Source: Bolinopsis microptera (Eukaryota > Ctenophora > Tentaculata > Lobata > Bolinopsidae). From it: a stretch of 64,000 nt of DNA. The stretch is taken from positions 22,419,779-22,483,778 of the forward strand of contig NC_087073.1 in the NCBI RefSeq assembly GCF_026151205.1, given 5' to 3'. This document shows, one piece after another, positions 44,430 through 56,580 of the stretch; within the stretch, counting starts at the first letter, position 1; each line of letters opens with the position of its first letter. A program made the position numbers and the translations under genes. The notes beneath the pieces are model-generated. The model saw only the letters and a list, made by a program, of their open reading frames with translations, searched no databases and was not told the DNA's origin.

Positions 44430-46500
44430 AAAAAACAAAGGAACCCAATACTACCCCTGGTAACACCAGATAACACGTGTTTCAACCTCAGACCATTGTC
44501 CTACTACACAAACCCTCATGGTTTCTGACTTGTCAGACAGTCTTTTTATAACAACTAGAACGTTTCCCTGCCCCCAACCCCTCCAATTTAGATAGAAGTC
44601 TAAAGTGGGACTGTGTCAAAAGCCTTACTAAAACAAAATACAAAAGATCGACAGGAGCCACTCGTCTAAAATCAAGAATATTAGTCAAATGTCTCTAAAA
44701 AAGATAATAGACAAAATTTACCTTCAAAAATCCATGCTGATGCTTTGAATTCGATCTCTAAAATGTTAATAAATGTGCCATCCCTAACTTTCATACACTT
44801 GCACAAAATACAAGTTAATGAGACAAGGTCTATAATTTAAGGGATCAGATTTTAACCACCCTTTTTAACAATGCTACAACAGATGCTGTCTTCCAAAATG
44901 TCAGAGGCAGAACTCCTGTTCTGAACATTTAAACAATAATTTAGTAACAGCTTCAACAAACATGTCATCGTATGGCTAAGGATTTCAAAAACTTAGGATG
45001 AACGCCTCTGGACCCGAACTCTATAAAAACATAAGCTTTAAAAGCTGCATCTTGATATCAGAACAGTTTAATTCCACATCTTCAATAACCTCTTTGGTTA
45101 TAACTTAAAACTCCTACATTTTTAGGGAGAGGCCAGGAGGCTTCACGCACAAACAGAACTAAAGGCACTAGCAAGTACCTCAGCTGACCTCAGATGAACT
45201 ATCTGTGCGTGTAACCATCTCCTTCTATCTAAAGAAACAACTCTTTATTTCACTTGTCCGTTTATTACGCAAATACAGTAAAAAGATTTACAATTCTGTT
45301 TTAAATTAGGATGTAATCTTCTTTTCATAAATTACTTTAGCTTAATTTCGCCACACGCAAAAATATGGCTGCTTTCTATTTGCACAGCTCAAGTTAATAA
45401 ATCGAAGGATTAATATCAAATTCAGCCCATGCTTTTTTGTCTTGTCTTCCTCATTCTTTTAAGTGGAGTTGTACTCCATGGCACTTGCAGGCTGTTGTCG
45501 AGATAAACCGAGCAGCTGGGACAGCTGCAGCAACAGAAACCAATTTACATGTAGTTCAAGCCCACCATATCTGGACATTAGATTGTACAACGATAATCCC
45601 AGTCAATATTATTCTTACTAAAGTTAAATAACTCCTCTGAGGAAATCTTACCCCAAATCGCTTCAAAATCTTTGTTTGGGGAACTTTTGTTAGTGTTTGG
45701 GCGAAACACCAGTTTCGACCAGTATCCCACATGATCACTCTTGCCAAGCGTAGGAAACGATTCTTACAACCGTTGAACAAGAGCATCATTTGTAACAAAA
45801 CCTGATCAAGAATGACCTCTCCTGGAGAGTAATCTTTCACAAGCCGCTTCTGTGTTTTCGTTAGAAAGTTCCTACATCAAACCACTGTTCATTAAATAAA
45901 TCCAATATACTTTGTGAATCATTAAAACCTATCTTACTATAAATTACCACTATTTACACAACCAGTTTCCAAGATACATTTAGGTGTAGGGTTAAAATCT
46001 CCTATAAGAAATATTTCAAAAACATTCTTTTCACTAGATATGTTCTTGATGCAATATAATAACAAATTGTTTCTGTTCTAAATTTAAAGAAGTAGACCTA
46101 TAAATGAACAACAAATATATGATTCAATTCCACCAAGTATTGACATGATAGCTAAAGAATCTGGTGCTTTTAAAATGAGCTCACTAATGAAGCATTACAA
46201 CTGTTTTTGATATAAAAAAAAATAATAGAACCTCCACCTCCACTTATGTTGCTAGTGGAGTTATCGATTTTAAAATCTCGGTCCTTTCTAAAACATACTA
46301 AAACTTCAATAAAAATATCAGCATCAAAAACATATCACTATTAAAAGAGTTTCTCTGTAATGCAGATTACAAGAATGGCTTTATAAACTGATAGAATCCA
46401 TTATTAAGTTCATCAATATTATTAAATAGTCCATTAGCATTAGTAGTAAAAAAATATTCATGGGCTGACTACATTCTTGTGAATGCTATTTATTCTTCTC
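44430..46500 (-). mobile_element. Decayed LINE, minus strand
   Basis: Reading the minus strand gives scattered LINE signatures with many stops. Near 46240-46290 there is an endonuclease-like FRKDRDFKIDN and GGGGSII. Near 44610-44630 there is the reverse-transcriptase block FSKAFDTVPL, and near 44435-44475 SGVTRGSIGF, a decayed form of SGVPQGSVLG. Order and spacing fit an endonuclease-RT LINE of the CR1/Jockey type. A 94-codon minus frame at 45556-45840 is a remnant. Borders are approximate. Confidence 0.6.
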
Positions 46501-47608
46501 ACCATCTCTCTGTCTTTTTCTCTCTGCTTCTTCCCGCCTCTTCTTCCTCTCATCCTGGCTAAAAAAACGGATCTCTCGGTCTGCTCTGGCAGAGATCCAT
46601 ATTTATCCATATGATGACCCTTCCACCCTTGCCATGGTTGGAATAATAATTAACAGACTATCCAGTCACTGTCTGATACAATGGCCACAGGAGATCTAGC
46701 TATCTGGATCCCTTTACCTGCACGATGGCAACTGCTAAAGTCCCCTTTTTTCGAAACTTTTAGTGTCTCCTTGCAGAACTTGATTCCTCTTCTGGCGTAG
46801 CTTGGTGTCAGCTTTCTTGCTCTCTGGAACATTCAAAACACACAGATTGAGCTTTCTTAAATTTCGCTCTCATATTCATCAGTGTGCATCTTTGTCTGAA
46901 CTTTACTGATAACACTTTGTGAAGCATCTGTTGGCTCATTTCTTCCAATAACTTCTTCTGACTATTTGCAGTCACATCTGCCCAGGATTGGAAAGCCTGG
47001 TTTAACTATTTTGTGATTTCTTTAAGGGTTTTCAGACTCGAAGTTAGTTGAATGTTATCTTTTTTACTGCATTTCACCCACGCCCCCCTGATACAGAGGT
47101 TTAAGGACCTCAAGTTCCTGCCTAATAACATTCGCGTAGTGTTTTTGTTTCTTCATTATCAGGGTTGAGGTCTAGTCCGTTGCTTTTAATGTAAGGTGAT
47201 TAGAAACCATTTTGACAACGCCATTTAGACAGACGGTCCGCCTTCTTCTTGTGTCAGACCTGTCCAGTCCCAACACAGCATAATGCCAGTACATATCACA
47301 GGAAGCACAAGCTAATGAAAACTCCTCTTCAATAACACTTCTGCATTCACAACTACGGATTTCTTCATCTCATTACATCCTTTCTGCTGTAGCACACCCA
47401 GTTTTCTCTGGACTTTTCTTGACATTGTCGTGTTCGATTCGTATCTCCACTAAAACAAACCCAAATTCGTGTACTTAACAGACTGCACTGAGGGTGAAAT
47501 ATCTCATATCATTTCTGAGCTACAAAATGGCAAAGCTAGTGATTTCATTATCCAAAGATTTCATTATCCAAAGAAAACAGACGTACAAATATTGTTCAGG
47601 ACCTTACT
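46501..47608. other. Repeat-rich intergenic, no intact gene
   Basis: Probably LINE-derived remnants with many stops; nothing could be assigned precisely. A 60-codon minus frame at 46650-46832 has no recognisable domain. Confidence 0.35.
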
Positions 47609-50360
47609 GTGAAAAGTGCAAAAAACGATTTGAAAGGTATTTGGAAAACTATCAAACATGCTTCAAACTTACCTGGAAAAATAAGTAGCTCTTCCCCAAG
47701 CAACTTAAATGTTAACGGAGTTAACCTGCATTTTGCCACAGTTGGTACAATAATACAAGAATCAATTAAGGAAAAGGATTCAGACGACTTTCTAGAATAT
47801 ATGCCGCCTCCACCAGAGTGTAAACTCTCTGTATTCGAAGAGGTGACTGTTGAACAAGTAAAAGAATATATACTCAGTATACCATCAGATAAATCTATTA
47901 ACGATATCATGCCCATTAAAGTATATAAGTATATTATTCCCCAAATCATCGATCCAGTAGCTCATATTATAAACCTTAGTATGAAAAGTGGAACAATGCC
48001 GTTGGCATGTAAAATTGCATCAGTCACTCCAATTCTTAAAACTGGTGACCCTAATGATCCAAATAACTACCGGCCAATATCCATACTCCCCCTACTTGGA
48101 AAATGCATAGAATATTTTGTTAACCAACAGCTCACAGAGTATGTTGAAACAAATAAACTCAATGAAACTATGAAACTAATAAATCAATGAAACTAATAAA
48201 TCAATGTTTTAGCTCATTTTACAAAGTCAAATATTTAAAACAATTAAAATTGTATAGTGCTCAATTTGTAAATGACTAGTTTATCTTTGCTATTGGAAGT
48301 TTGTCAAGGACTGGCAGCTAGCGGGGCAAGGAATGCACGGGCTTAGGGGCTTTTGTGCACACCAGAACACTAGCTCGGTAGATTTTTGGAAACTAGAAGG
48401 ACTGAAAACTAAAATTGTTTTTGATGGAGGCTGAGGCATGTTTTTGAGAGGGACGGTATAATAGCTTGTGGTAACAACTGGCCTTTACTTTAATAGGATG
48501 AAGTTTTAGTTTTAGGACAGGAAGAAGGCATTAAGAAGATTTGCTCTTTGTTTACAAGGCAGATATAAGCAATGTTGGTTATAATATGTATCAATATCTA
48601 GATCTTCGTTTATCAATTTTCACTAAATGGGTTTAAAATTTTAATAGGGAGGGAAATTCATCAACTTTATTAAGTACCTATCAAAAATAAATCTTATATC
48701 AATGTAATATATTAAAAATCATAATCCTAAGTCTAATAATAAATCTGTTAAAAACACTTTCTCACTACACTGCGCTCACACACGTTAGTAAGACAAAGGA
48801 AAATGCACACCCAGCTAATTTTCAATTTCAAGATAATCATTTTGGATGTGTGGACCCTAGGGTAGACTTAATGTCAAAATTTAGATTAGAGCATTCGAAA
48901 TCTTTGTTTGTCCAATCAAGATCAGCATGGTTATGCTGGTTGACGAGCAGTGATTGCTTCATCCTAGACTTCAGGCAGGCCACACTTAGACAGTAGTCAC
49001 GTATACCAAGCTTAGGCACAATTACGTTCCAAATACGAGTCGTTCTGCTATTGAAGTTGTCAGGGGGGTCTGCTTGGCTTAGTATAAGGGTGGGTTTCCT
49101 ACTTGAGCAGGTGAAATTTTCATGGAGGGAAATCGGAGCACGGAATTTCATGATTTTATAGAGCTCAAGGAAACAATGGTAAGTGTACAGGTTTTGGACG
49201 GCAAGTACCAACAATCAGTATGGATTTAGAAAAGATCATTCCACCACTTTTCTAATGCTTAATCTATTTGATAAAATATTTACGTCTAAAGAATCACAGA
49301 AGAAACCTGCAATTGTATTCTTAGATATTAAAAAGGCCTTTGACACAGTAAGCCATAATATTTTATTGAAAAAACTTAAGTATTATGGAGTTGATGGCTT
49401 TGTCATAAAGTGGTTCAAAAGCTACCATGGGGACAGAAAGCAGCACACCAAAATACGTGGTAATGTAAGCACATCACTCCCTGTTAAAACAGGTGTGCCA
49501 CAGGGTAGCATATATTAGGACCAATTCTATTTAGTTTATTCATAAATGATCTCAGTAGAAATTGCACACAATCTACTGTTTACTTATTTGCAGATGACAG
49601 TGCACTATATTTTGATAACATTTCCCGAAGCATATATGAAAATGTAATTAAGGATATGAAAATTGTGTATGAATGGCTTAGAATCAACAAGCTGAGACTA
49701 AATGCTGCAAAATCTTCATTCATTGTATTTGATAGATATCCTAATCTAGACACGTTGTCAATCCCTCTGGAGTTGGAAAAATAATGCCTTTTTATAGAAG
49801 AAACTAAATCTCAAAAATATTTAGGTCTCATGATAGACAATTTATTGAACTTTCAAGACCATATTGATTATGTGAAATCAAAAATTGCTAAAAGAATAGG
49901 GGCATTATACAGGTCGAAAAGTCTTCTTCCACTGAAATATAGAAAAATGTTTGTAAATGCTCTTATGCTCCCCCAATTTGACTACCTGGATATAATATGG
50001 TGTAGGGCTGCCAAAACCAAACTTAATTCTCTTGATATATTATACAAGAAAGTAGCAAAAACTGCACTGGATGTTCATTGGCAGGAACCATCAGTAAATG
50101 TATATCGAAACATGAAGTGGTTACCCTTACACTTAAGAAGACAACTCCATCTATCAACATATATGTATAAAATTCTTAATGAGGCTGCACCATCATCATT
50201 CACCGGTAAATTTTCTTATGTATCCGGAGGATCACGTGATGCTGAGAGGTGCAACCTTTATATTCACAAATCCAGAACACACAAAACCTTTACATATTTA
50301 GGTGCAAAATGTTGGAATACAATTCCAGAGAACATAAGGATTAAGGACTATAAAATGTAG
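47609..50360 (+). mobile_element. LINE A (CR1/L2-like), broken
   Basis: Plus-strand RT-type LINE in pieces. 47609-48190 has the pre-RT region and NDPNNYRPISILPLLGKCIE. After an inserted fragment (about 48172-49206) the frame resumes with NNQYGFRKDHST, IKKAFDTVSHNILLKKL and TGVPQGS. At 49511 a two-base (TA) gain breaks the frame. It continues with GPILFSLFINDLS and YLFADDSALYF, then a stop near 49780, then LGLMIDNLLNFQDHIDYV and the C-terminal region to a stop at 50360. It cannot make a functional protein. Confidence 0.85.
48172..49206 (-). mobile_element. 5'-truncated LINE fragment inserted in LINE A
   Basis: The minus frame 49214-48837 encodes a LINE C-terminal segment (NLYTYHCFLELYKIMKFRAP and RIWNVIVPKLG), similar to the end of LINE B (YFYHCINDIFKVLKYRTP, TIWNTVRQNL) but diverged. 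Its 3' end on the minus strand terminates in a 17-bp tandem repeat (48172-48188 and 48189-48205), as CR1/L2 elements often do. It interrupts LINE A between NKLN and NNQYGF. No target duplication is obvious. Confidence 0.7.
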
Positions 50361-50929
50361 TGTAAATTTCTCACAATGTATGAAATCTAAATTTATGTCA
50401 GATGTAATTCAAGGAGTCTCATCCTATGAAATAAACAATAGTTTCGACTATTTCTACACTCTAGCTATGTGACAACTGAAACAATTTTTAAGGTGCTGGA
50501 GTTTTTGTCGGGTGGAAAGGCCCCCTGCGTTATATGACCTATTTTCAGAAGTATAGAACTTTAAACATCTCCTTTATTCGTTCCCATTTGTTATCATTGC
50601 CATTCTATTATTGTTCTATACTTCTCTGTGTATAACTGTAAATAATATTACTTACGAAATTCCAAAGTGGGCATCTATGTAATTTTCAACTTTAATTGTT
50701 ACCTTCATGCCCACAGTTCACTGTTAAATCATATCTTATTTTACCACTCATTAATTTATTACTTATTTTGTTTTACAATTTACATGCTATATCCTTATGT
50801 CCCTAGAAGGGTGTTCTGCTAACAGTTTTTGACTGACTTGAATGTCCTGCACAGCAGATTGAAGCTTCTTAAATTATTTTTTATTCTTATTGTATTGCTG
50901 TGTAAATTTGATTCTAGTTCTAATTCTAA
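50361..50929. other. LINE A 3' flank, no gene
   Basis: AT-rich sequence that may include the LINE A 3' UTR. Short frames on both strands have no recognisable domain. A microsatellite-like TTCTAATTCTAATTCTAATT lies at about 50917-50940. Confidence 0.4.
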
Positions 50930-53235
50930 TTCTAATTTCACCATCAGACGCATCAGTGTTATTAAAAAGGCCTCACACATTCTCAACCCAGTGCTTTCCA
51001 TACAATACAACTAAACCTTTAAATGTCAACAGGATGCTTTCCCGCCATCCTTAAGATAGGTTAAATTAGCCCCATCTACAAAAAAGATAACGAAAAATTC
51101 TCCCAATTTTTGGTAAAATTTTTGAAAAGGTTATCTACTCACGGCTTTATGGTTTTCTCTTGAGTCAGGGAATACTGCACGATAGCCAGTTTGGGTTCCG
51201 AAAAGGTCATTCAACATCACATGCACTCAACTACTCAGTTCACTACATTCAGCAATCACTCAAAGCTTGTAATCATGTTTTAGGAATCTTTATCGACCTA
51301 AGTAAAGCATTTGATACAAAAGATCACTCAATACTTCTCAAAAAATTGAACACATACGGGATCAGAGGACGGGCACACAAACTCCTGGAAAGTTATCTTT
51401 CCGACCGTAAACAATATGTTGGTGTGCTCAATGAAATATCTGATACTCTACCTGTGCTCTTTGGAGTGCCACAGGGGAGCTGTTTAGGGCCCCTTCTGTT
51501 CTTAATTTACATAAACGATCTTACAAACTCTGAAAAGAACTCTAAATTTGTTCTATTTGCTGATGACACAAATATCAACGTCGCTGCAAAAAGTAAAAGC
51601 CTAGCATACAAAAAAGCCAATGAAGTCCTAAGTTCCGTACACCGCTACATGCTTGCCAATAAACTTCACATAAACACTGGCAAGAGCTGTTACCTTGAAT
51701 TCTCAAACTCTCGATCCAACAAAGATGAAGATACACCCTCTGATCAAGTCAGTAAACGACCGGGGGTAGGATTTGGCCGGGGCCGGGAATGTCCAAATTT
51801 TGCCGGGGCCGGGAATTGGCCGTTCTGGAATTTGGCCGGGGCCGTGAATTTAATAAATCAACGGCCAAGTTAGAACTTTTCAGGACTTAGGATCTGAACT
51901 TATTTTTACATGACAATATAATGTTTGTATCAATTGAGCAGTTTAGAAGGTAATCAGATTTCATATAATATATTTTGATAAAATAATTTTGTTCAGCTGA
52001 AACAGTAAATAAAAGTTGGCCTCTGGACATCATCCTTTCAATATTGAAAATCCATTTTAAGATTTATATGATAGTTTTAGGCCGATTTCGATCAAAAATT
52101 CCCGGCCAAATTCACAGGCAAAAATTGAAAATCGGCCGGGGCCGGGGCTGGGAAGAAATAGCTCCCCCGGCGCCGGGATTTCACGGCGCCGGGAATCCCG
52201 GTCGATTACTGGATCAAGTAATCAATATCAATGGCATACTTTTGGAGAGAGTACATGAAACTAAATTCTTAGGTGTAACAATCGATGAAGACCTAAACTG
52301 GAACGCACATAGAAGGAAATTAGCAAAAAACTAGCCAGCTGCTGTGGCATGCTAAATAGAATTAAAGATAACATTCCCACATCACTCCATAAAGATCTGT
52401 ATCACACTCTGTTTGAAAGCTATCTTGCATATGGTATAACTGTCTGGGGAGGCCGAGGGGCATCTAACAGAAAACTTGAACCTCTGTTCAAAGCACAGAA
52501 AATGTGTGCCCGCATAATGTTTGGAGATAAAGAAGCATACTTGGATAAATTTAAAACTAGTGCACGATGCAGACCCTACGGGGAGCAAATCCTGTGCAAG
52601 GAATTCTACAGAAAGGAGCATACAAAACCCATCTTCGACACCCATGAAATCATAAATGTGCATAATCTGTACTTCTACCATTGTATTAATGACATCTTCA
52701 AGGTCTTGAAATATAGAACTCCTATATCACTATACTCCCTCTTTGAAAAATCTGGCAGACTTGGCAAAGAGACACTCATTCTCACACCTAAACCATCAGA
52801 CAGCTACATATACAGAGCAGGGACAATATGGAATACAGTACGACAAAATCTCATGCTAACTACATTCACCTGTTATAAGCCCAATCACCTCAAATCATCC
52901 ATAAAAATCACCATCACTCCCACTTAAACGGAAGGAGAACCAAATGACTGGAACTTAGCCTTAAACAGCGTTCGACAAAATTCAAAAACTTTAAAATTGA
53001 CCTTGCCTAGATTACTTAAGCTTGAAAAAGCGGTAATATCTTAGCAAAATATAACTTGCAGCAGCCCCATACCTTGTCATGAACATAATATCGAAACTAC
53101 CTCTGTAATCACATCTTTCAATTATAGTTTAAGACATCCATCCTGCATCGTGTTTCCAATATTAGAATTTATGATATGTATTGATTGAATAATTGGTAAT
53201 AAATTTAACTTTTGTTTTATTAACTTTTGTTTTAT
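50930..53235 (+). mobile_element. LINE B (CR1/L2-like), broken, with short tandem 3' end
   Basis: From about 50930, decayed pre-RT codons read KKASHILNPVLSIQYN and later IYKKDN. 51160 onwards gives QFGFRKGHSTSHALNY, FIDLSKAFDTKDHSILLKKL, GVPQGSCLGPLLFLIYINDL and FVLFADDTN. A hAT MITE (51750-52211) interrupts the frame. After it come FLGVTIDEDLNWNAH, a one-base loss in an A-run near 52326-52331, and the C-terminal part MLNRIKDNIPT to a stop at 52927. The element ends with two 15-bp copies of TAACTTTTGTTTTAT (53206-53235). The IYNRP-type block is damaged and several stops exist. Confidence 0.88.
51750..52211. mobile_element. 462-bp hAT MITE inside LINE B
   Basis: Terminal inverted repeats CAGTAAACGACCGGG and CAGTAATCGACCGGG (one mismatch), flanked by the 8-bp duplication GATCAAGT at 51742-51749 and 52212-52219. 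Removing the element plus one copy restores the LINE reading frame exactly (...SDQV then ININGILLERV). The interior is rich in GGCCGGGGCCGGG and GGCGCCGGG tracts, unlike the AT-rich surroundings. Confidence 0.93.
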
Positions 53236-54077
53236 TTCTCTGGGTGCAAAATGAATATATAATATAGGTTTATTAGTTTTATAGAAATTTAAAAGTTCTA
53301 TAGAATTTTATTATAGAAGGATTATAAACATTTTGTTTGTGTGTTTTGTGTTATGCATTTTTATACCTATTTTAGAAGAGATTTTTATAGAATGTTAGAA
53401 GTGCAGCAGGGTCAGTTTCAGACGAATTAAGCATAAATGACATCATTGCCATGTCTGAAGTGGTTTGTAAATGGGCCATTGTTAGCCCCAAGCGTTTTGG
53501 TCCGTCATTCCTGCCACTCAGCATTGCCTACTGTAAAGTAGAAATTTTTCTGAGACAATAGAGAAACTGACCTTGTCTCACTAAATTCAACCACTTTCCA
53601 TAATAAAATTACTAACAAATAAAGTTTTTTAAATAATTATATACAACCACTAAAGAATATTTCCTCAAGTTTACTTCTAGTTAACTAATTCGTGGTTTAA
53701 GCTCTTATTTTATTTATGAAAGGAATGTAAAATAAAACTTATTGTTTCATTGAAAACTTATTGTTTCATTGAAAACTTATTGTTTCATTGAATAATGCTT
53801 CTCGCAACCACTTGTAGGTTAACAACCTACCAGGACGCGCGCCGAGTTGGACTCGTCAATATATGGAACAGATATTTTACAAGTATCACCCGTTGAGAAT
53901 CAACTGCTCGCAATACATTATTGCTTAAAAATTGTTAAATATGCTCGCTATACACTTAACTTTTAGATTCCGCATTTATATGTACATATTAGTTCATAAT
54001 ACCAAATAACAATAATAAATAAATTAAAAGCATGAAGAGGTCCAAAACCAACTCAAGCATGATACCAGATTAGAACC
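53236..54077. other. Intergenic; short repeat only
   Basis: AT-rich DNA without a gene. It holds a three-copy 19-bp repeat (53734-53790). Confidence 0.4.
53734..53790. repeat. 19-bp repeat, three perfect copies
   Basis: AAAACTTATTGTTTCATTG repeated at 53734-53752, 53753-53771 and 53772-53790 without mismatch. Confidence 0.93.
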
Positions 54078-54136
54078 AACATTGAACACATTGTCATCGG
54101 AAGCTGCAAGCTTCCGATGACAATGTGTGCAATGTT
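54078..54136. repeat. Long hairpin, 28-bp arms
   Basis: The left arm 54078-54105 and right arm 54109-54136 are reverse complements with one mismatch. The inner 20 bp are perfect: ACACATTGTCATCGGAAGCT and its complement. The loop is GCA. No protein-coding context is seen. Confidence 0.92.
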
Positions 54137-54441
54137 GTTATTATGCAGTCACCTTCAGGCGGTGTCGCGACGGATTATGTGAAAAGGCTTTTTGACAGGC
54201 TGTGCCCTTACAATAATTAAATTGAACCATTGCCTGTTACGATGTACATATGAGTGTTGGATAATTGAGCCACACAAGTGCTCGCGCGCACATTTGAACT
54301 GATCAATAGGTTTATCAAAAAGCATAATGCAAAGAGCGAGTGAAAGGAAGGAACAAAAATTTGTATTTGATCTCAAGCACATGCAAGCGCGCGTTGTCAC
54401 GTGGCTTCACATAGCCATGAGTCTAAGCGTACTGCGTAACG

Positions 54442-54789
54442 CACAGGAGGGGCTAAGTGCAAAGAAACTGCTGCTCACTGCTGCTCACTGCTGCTCACTG
54501 CTGTTCACTGCTGCTCACTGCTGCTCACTGCTGATCACTGCTGCTCACTGCTGCTCACTGTTACCTGAGGACCCCAGGCTTTAATGTTGGTAAACAACAA
54601 TAGAGATTAGGCGGAATGACAGGCTGAGCGCGGCCCAGTAAGCTCACTGCTGATCACTGCTGCTCACTGCTGCTATGGGCGCGCGCGACAGCAGCAGTGA
54701 GCACGAGCAGCAGTTAGTAGCAGTGAGCAGCAGTGAGCAGCAGTGAGCAGCAGTGAGCAGCAGTTTCTTTGCACTTAGCCCCTCCTGTG
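54442..54789. repeat. Large inverted repeat with CTGCTCACTG tandem arms
   Basis: The left arm 54442-54500 and right arm 54731-54789 are perfect 59-bp reverse complements, starting CACAGGAGGGGCTAAGTGCA at the left. Both arms continue into 10-bp repeats, CTGCTCACTG (54471-54560, nine units) and CAGTGAGCAG (54691-54760). The spacer contains more CTGCTCACTG-type copies (54641-54674) and GGGCGCGCGCGAC. Weaker inverted similarity extends outside (GTACTGCGTAACGC against GGCGGTTACGCACTAC). Confidence 0.93.
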
Positions 54790-55414
54790 AACGCACCTTT
54801 GGCGGTTACGCACTACTGCAAGCAAAAGGGGTCTGGTTAAAGCAATCGCGTGACTTAAACACTGCAATATCATTGGTCATCTTTATATTCGATGAGAAAT
54901 ACAAAGTAGAGCGCTTTTTCTATAATCCATGGTGAGTGAATTAGTAAAACCGACATGAGCCTTGGGGAAATTCGAAAAGTAAAATTTAAGCGTTTTGAGC
55001 GTCGTATGAAGTTTTACGGGTGATACTCGTAAAATATTTGTTCCATATATTGTACGGCCACGGGCGAAATAGTTGGTCGCGCGCAGTACGCCGCGCTTTT
55101 GGTGTTGACCATTGGTGGCAGGTACTTTTTGCCCTATTACGTCACGGCGCAGTATTGCACGCACACTACACACTGATAAAGCTTCTCACACTGATAAAGC
55201 TTCTCTCAGATCACAGTTTAAGTTAGATCATCGATCAGTTAGTGATTAACAAAGAAAACAAAATATTGAAACAACGGATTATAATATATAATGTTTATTT
55301 TTCTAAATCCCGTGCACAGTGTAACATTATGAACTGGAATTGTCATTTTAAATTCTTTGATCGGAGCAACATCTGGAAGATTAACTCAATCTTCAAGTTC
55401 AAGCGTTCGGCATA

Positions 55415-55500
55415 GAGTTTGTTATACGTTGTATGATCCACCGCGCACGAGTGAAGGGACAGTGGGAGTTACCACGTGATACAATGTAAAGTATGGTGGC
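55415..55500. mobile_element. Small MITE-like repeat, copy 2 (inverted)
   Basis: Read on the minus strand this matches the repeat at 43646-43768: ACTTTAC, then TTGTATCACGTGGT, CACTCGTGCGCGG and TCATACAACGTAT in the same order, with a deletion in the middle. Confidence 0.55.
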
Positions 55501-55602
55501 CGAGGAGGCTCATTAAAAAAATAAAATAAAAAACCATACTCACGTGGCCGAGGAGGCTCATTCGGCCGAGGAGGATTATTTTTTTAATGACCTTGCTCGG
55601 CC

Positions 55603-55752
55603 ATGGCCGAGGAGTATCAAACAATATGACGGAAAAATGAGCCTCCTCGGCTATGGACGAGCAGTATCAAACAATATGACGGAAATATGGCCGAGCAGTA
55701 TCAAACAATATGACGGAAAAATGAGTCTCCTGGGCCATGGCCAAGCAGTATA
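55603..55752. repeat. About 33-50-bp repeat, three copies
   Basis: The core ATGGCCGAGCAGTATCAAAC plus AATATGACGGAAA occurs three times (starting about 55603, 55652 and 55687), followed by a partial fourth copy. Some copies are separated by AATGAGCCTCCTCGG. A related GGCCGAGGAGGCTCATT stands at 55498 and 55552. A 98-codon plus frame across it (55544-55840) is explained by the repeat. Confidence 0.85.
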
Positions 55753-56254
55753 TACAGTATCAAAACATCTCGCGCGCAATGCGCGTCTTTCGACTCGAAT
55801 TATAGAACGGACATGTCATTGTCATCATCTTTATACTTGAAATCTCTTTTACAAAATGAAACACAGATGTAAAATAATGAATTTATAAAAGCATTATCCG
55901 AGAACCCTTAAACACTGCAATGAAACTCCGCTGAAAAATCCGTTAAGTAGGTGAGAATTTACCTACCATCGGAAAGTTCCAAAATCTGTAGCTTAATCCA
56001 AAACGTTTACAATCATACACTCCTTGCACCTTGAGATGGCGTCGAATGTAATGTCTTCTGCCCTGGTTATTATACCATCGAGTAATTGTTCACATGATAA
56101 CATATTTAACTCTTAAGGAATTGTCTCAAACTTATACTCTACCAAATATATAGATGTAAAAAAAGCACAAGGGAAAAAATTGATAATCAATGTGATAAAC
56201 AATTCAATAGCCAATCAATCTTAGGTTAGGCCAGATCAAGCAGAGGGTAGTAAA

Positions 56255-56580
56255 TACAGGGACGGATACCTAACAATGAGACAGAGATTGAACAGTGAGA
56301 CAGAGATTTAACACCGATACGGAGATTGAACAGCGAGACGGAAAATAAACGATGAGACAGATATTGAACACTAGGAGTTGGACGGACATTAAATACAGAG
56401 AGAACTATTTAACACGAGATAGAGATTGAAAATTGAAAGACAGATATTAAACACTGCACAGTGAGACGGACAGTCAATACGCAGGGATACGGAGGGAAAC
56501 ACTGGGACGGTCATCAAACACTGAGGGAGACGGAGAATCGAGAGAGTTAACACTGAGTGACATAAACACTAATGTGCATG
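56255..56580. repeat. Degenerate tandem repeat of GAGACAGAGATTGAACA type
   Basis: Roughly 20-25-base units, consensus near GTGAGACAGAGATTGAACA with variable spacing, more than ten poor copies. An old, decayed minisatellite. Confidence 0.75.

Noticed and set aside
55544-55840. 98-residue plus-strand frame
   Set aside because: Explained by the repeat ATGGCCGAGCAGTATCAAAC; no domain.
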